A stretch of 64,000 nucleotides of DNA from Limnohabitans sp. 2KL-51 (GTDB lineage Bacteria > Pseudomonadota > Gammaproteobacteria > Burkholderiales > Burkholderiaceae_C). Each line of letters opens with the position of its first letter. Position 1 is the stretch's first letter. This document shows, piece by piece, positions 61,776 to 64,000 of this stretch. The notes under the pieces are model-generated. The model worked only from the letters and a program-made list of their open reading frames with translations. It made no database searches and was not told where the DNA came from. A program made the position numbers and the translations under genes. The stretch is from assembly GCF_003063645.1 (NCBI RefSeq), contig NZ_NESJ01000018.1, positions 16,600 through 80,599 on the forward strand. Reading direction: 5' to 3'.

Positions 61776-62414
61776 GTGAAAATCAACGCCTTGCAAGACC
61801 TGAAAAAAGTCCGCCAGAAGCTGGCCGAAGCCCACGTGCAAGCCCAGGCGCTGGCTGCAGCCCAGGCCTTGGCTGCCCGCCAGCGCGAGGCCGAAATCAA
61901 CTTGTTTGTGCGAGCCGTGGGCGTCGTGCAGCGTTTGCCTGCGCACGGCCAAGTCAAGCTGGAGGGTCCCAGCCCAGCTCCGATTGCGCACCAACTTCAA
62001 AAAGACAACGAGGCGGTGTTGCGCGATTGCCTGAGCGACGAATTCGATGCCAGCACCTTGCTCGATACCGATGACGCCCTGAGTTTTCGCCGTCCGGGCA
62101 TTGGCCGTGACGTGATCCACAAGCTGCGCAAGGGCGATTGGTCGATTCAGCGTGAGATCGATCTGCACGGCCTGCGCACCGACGAAGCCCGCGTGGCACT
62201 GTCCGAGTTCATCCGACAGGCGCAACGCCAGGGCTTGCGCTGTTTGCGCGTGGTGCACGGCAAAGGATTGGGTTCACCCGGCAAAACGCCGGTGCTCAAG
62301 TCCAAAGTGCACAGCTGGCTGGTGCAAAAAAACCAGGTCATGGCTTTCGTTCAGGCCAAGCCGGCCGAGGGCGGGGCGGGGGCCTTGTTGGTCTTGCTCA
62401 AGCCGGGCGGCTGA
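61776..62414 (+). CDS. Smr/MutS2 C-terminal domain protein
   Basis: A 212-aa protein starting at GTG 61776 with an AGGA ribosome-binding site. A basic, Ala/Gln-rich helical N-terminus (about 5-50, probably coiled) leads to a C-terminal Smr domain (about 125-205) with the motifs IDLHGLRTDEA and VVHGKGLGSPGKTPVLK. Smr domains have nicking or RNA-cleaving nuclease activity. It matches the YdaL/SmrA-like stand-alone type. Converges with apaH, 9 bp apart. Confidence 0.9.
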   Translation: MKINALQDLKKVRQKLAEAHVQAQALAAAQALAARQREAEINLFVRAVGVVQRLPAHGQVKLEGPSPAPIAHQLQKDNEAVLRDCLSDEFDASTLLDTDDALSFRRPGIGRDVIHKLRKGDWSIQREIDLHGLRTDEARVALSEFIRQAQRQGLRCLRVVHGKGLGSPGKTPVLKSKVHSWLVQKNQVMAFVQAKPAEGGAGALLVLLKPGG

Positions 62415-62423
62415 GGCCTGCCA

Positions 62424-63251
62424 TCAACCCGGCAGCTGCGCCTGCTCGCATGCCACTTGAATCCGTTGATGCTGCCCGTCTTCGCCAAGGCGCATGGCGC
62501 TCAGGCAGCCGCCCCAGACGCAACCCGTGTCCAAAGCCCAGATGTCGCTGCGGTCTTGTCGGCCCAGCGTGGACCAGTGGCCAAAGGCCACCCTGATGTC
62601 GGCCGTGCGCCGCCCTGGAACATCGAACCAGGGCATGAAGCCTGCAGGCGCCTGCGCGGCGCTGTCTTTGGTGGCAAATTCCATCGTGCCATCGGCAGCG
62701 CACAAACGCAGGCGCGTCAAGGCGTTGACCACGACGCGCCATCGATCCAGACCTTCCAAATCGTCGCGCCAAGCTTTGGGCTCGTTGCCATACATGTGGG
62801 CCAAAAAATACGGCAAATCTGGCCCGCGCAAAACGGCTTGCACCTCGCTCGCCAAGGACAAGGTTTTGTCCAGGGTCCAATCGGGCAAAACCCCCGCATG
62901 CACCGACAAAACCTTGTGAGACCAAAGCGCCAAGTGCTGCTGGCGCAGCCAATCGATCAGTGTGGAGCGATCGGTCGCTTGCAGCAGGCCATCCAGCGTG
63001 TCCATCCGTTTGGGTCGGCTGTGGCCAAAAGCCACAGCCAAAGCATGCAAATCGTGGTTGCCCAGCACACACTGCACACTGCCTTGCAAGGCCATCAAGC
63101 GGCGCAACACGCCGGCGGAATCCGGGCCGCGATTGACCAGATCACCCAGTACGATCAAATGGTCACGGCTGGGTGAAAACGCCACACTTTCCAGCAAGCG
63201 GCCAAGCGGGGCATCACAGCCTTGAATATCACCAATCCAGTAAACAGCCAT
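62424..63251 (-). CDS. apaH: Symmetrical bis(5'-nucleosyl)-tetraphosphatase ApaH
   Basis: A 275-aa metallophosphoesterase that splits Ap4A to two ADP and can act as an RNA decapping enzyme. Motifs GDIQGC (residues 7-12), GDLVNRGPDS and GNHD, then GWSTLG-like C-terminal metal histidine (FGHWSTLG), are complete. A GGA ribosome-binding sequence precedes the ATG. Divergent from the H-NS gene across a 222-bp control region. Confidence 0.96.
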   Translation of the reverse strand: MAVYWIGDIQGCDAPLGRLLESVAFSPSRDHLIVLGDLVNRGPDSAGVLRRLMALQGSVQCVLGNHDLHALAVAFGHSRPKRMDTLDGLLQATDRSTLIDWLRQQHLALWSHKVLSVHAGVLPDWTLDKTLSLASEVQAVLRGPDLPYFLAHMYGNEPKAWRDDLEGLDRWRVVVNALTRLRLCAADGTMEFATKDSAAQAPAGFMPWFDVPGRRTADIRVAFGHWSTLGRQDRSDIWALDTGCVWGGCLSAMRLGEDGQHQRIQVACEQAQLPG

Positions 63252-63293
63252 TTTTTCCTTTGATATAAATCAAAAAATCTATTAATAAGGTAG

Positions 63294-63447
63294 AACGGTT
63301 GGGATTGTCAGCCCGATCCGCGAAACTGCCAACCGTTATCATTGTCAAAATTGGAATAAATGGGTGGGATCGGGTTTCAATTTCTTTAATTCCACCTCTT
63401 GCGTCTGTCGAAATAATCTATCGACTGAGCTTGTTGTATAATAGATT
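63294..63447. promoter_or_regulatory. apaH / H-NS gene divergent control region with inverted repeats
   Basis: Seen here: a perfect 9-bp inverted repeat AACGGTTGG (63294-63302) / CCAACCGTT (63329-63337); CCCGATCC (63312-63319), complementary to GGATCGGG (63367-63374); and AATCTAT (63415-63421) / ATAGATT (63441-63447) around a perfect -10 TATAAT (63437-63442) for the H-NS gene. The last pair would let a bound protein cover the promoter. The region is more AT-rich than its neighbours, as expected where H-NS may autoregulate. Confidence 0.55.
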
Positions 63448-63474
63448 TTCATATTTTTAATTGGAGTGCTTACC

Positions 63475-63774
63475 ATGTCACAAACTTATAAAGAATTATT
63501 GCAGCAGCGTGAAGCTTTGGAATCGGCCATTGCTCAAGCCCGCCAAAATGAAATTTCAAGCGCAGTCTCAAAAGTGCGTGAATTGGCGGCTGAGTATGGT
63601 TTGACAGTCCAGGATATTTTCCCGGGCCGAGGCGGCAAAACTGGCGCAGTCAAGTCCACCAGCAAGGTGGCTGCCAAGTACCGCGACCCAGCGACAGGTC
63701 AGACCTGGACCGGTCGCGGCAAAGCCCCTAAGTGGATCGAAGGCAAAGACCGCACGCCATTTGTCATTGCCTGA
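63475..63774 (+). CDS. H-NS-family nucleoid-associated protein (Burkholderiales type)
   Basis: A 99-aa H-NS/StpA/BpH3-type protein. The N-terminal helical oligomerisation domain (about 1-48) is followed by a linker with GRGGKTGAVKST and the DNA-binding core KYRDPATGQTWTGRGKAPKWIEG, the Burkholderiales form of the H-NS loop. It binds AT-rich DNA and silences genes. GGAG at 63463-63466 supports ATG 63475 over an upstream GTG. It has its own terminator at 63848. Confidence 0.95.
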   Translation: MSQTYKELLQQREALESAIAQARQNEISSAVSKVRELAAEYGLTVQDIFPGRGGKTGAVKSTSKVAAKYRDPATGQTWTGRGKAPKWIEGKDRTPFVIA

Positions 63775-63847
63775 AATGGACGGCCATTTGAACGGCTCAT
63801 GAAAATGTCACCTTGACAGATGTTGTCATTCCAAAAGAATGCCCATG

Positions 63848-63871
63848 AAACCCCGCCTTGGCGGGGTTTTT
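63848..63871 (+). terminator. Rho-independent terminator of the H-NS gene
   Basis: A stem AAACCCCGCC (63848-63857) / GGCGGGGTTT (63860-63869) with a very short loop (effectively CTTG, nine pairs) and a T-run. It lies 74 bp after the stop codon and directly before the probable intron start. Confidence 0.92.
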
Positions 63872-63875
63872 ACTT

Positions 63876-64000
63876 GTGCGCCCAGCATGGGCGCACACCT
63901 GCGGGTGCAAGTCCCGCTGCGAGCTGGTCACAGTGAGCAAAGTGAAACGCAACTGCGTGAGGGTGACCGAACGTGGGAAGGAAGCGTGGATCGTAAATCG
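63876..64000 (+). mobile_element. Probable group II intron, 5' end only (continues beyond the window)
   Basis: The sequence starts GTGCG, the group II 5' splice-site consensus, and opens with an 8-bp hairpin GTGCGCCC / GGGCGCAC. It is followed by GCGGGTGCAAGTCCCGC, the conserved domain I stem with a GTGCAAGTCCC core found in many bacterial group II introns, and later by GGGAAGGAAGCG. It begins 4 bp after the T-run of a terminator; group IIC introns characteristically insert just after terminators. The reverse transcriptase ORF, domain V and the 3' end would lie outside the window. Confidence 0.72.

Overview
The window reads as chromosomal DNA of a betaproteobacterium of the order Burkholderiales, most likely a Comamonadaceae-type freshwater or soil heterotroph. 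This is inferred from the housekeeping gene order (secB-gpsA; accB-accC-prmA-DUF3426; a Lys/Ala/Pro-rich histone-like protein next to nrdB/nrdA; ampD-PP0621-ypjD/ccsA divergent from ffh), from Burkholderiales-type H-NS, and from three Bug-type periplasmic receptors. I see no rRNA, prophage, CRISPR array or complete insertion sequence. One tRNA and the 5' edge of a probable group II intron are present.

Layout. 1-21.5 kb is mostly core: protein export (secB), phospholipid precursor (gpsA), cell-wall elongation (rodA), tldD, a DAHP synthase preceded by a Phe/Tyr-rich leader peptide and attenuator, peptidoglycan recycling (mpl, ampD), fatty-acid synthesis (accB, accC), ribosomal protein methylation (prmA), class Ia ribonucleotide reductase under a double NrdR box, cytochrome c assembly and SRP (ffh). 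21.6-25.5 kb is a small accessory unit: ferredoxin, glutamine-synthetase-like ligase and Rieske oxygenase, divergent from a gamma-glutamylcyclotransferase-like gene and bracketed by two copies of a palindromic repeat. 25.5-29.3 kb holds miaB, a DUF2889 gene and an acyl-CoA ligase.

29.5-44.8 kb is a 15-kb co-directional catabolic operon. It encodes a GntR/UTRA regulator, a complete branched-chain-amino-acid-type ABC importer, a Bug receptor, an aconitase-like large and small subunit pair, HyuB/HyuA (ATP-dependent hydantoinase/oxoprolinase family), an isochorismatase-fold amidase, a flavoprotein, an isocitrate-lyase/PEP-mutase-type lyase and a GNAT acetyltransferase. Most genes overlap by 4 bp. 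The set suggests import, ring opening, deamidation, hydration and C-C cleavage of a cyclic imide, lactam or hydantoin-like compound; the substrate is not known.

44.8-58.6 kb has a methyltransferase-like unknown, a GST, a carboxymuconolactone-decarboxylase-family protein, a Bug receptor with an MFS permease, an asparaginase/hydratase pair, a tRNA with anticodon CAU, and a second HyuA/HyuB operon with a kynureninase-like enzyme and its own Bug receptor, divergent from a LysR regulator. 58.7-63.8 kb returns to general functions (FtsX-like permease, truncated haemoglobin, Smr protein, ApaH, H-NS family protein). The window ends inside a probable group II intron placed directly after the terminator of the H-NS gene.
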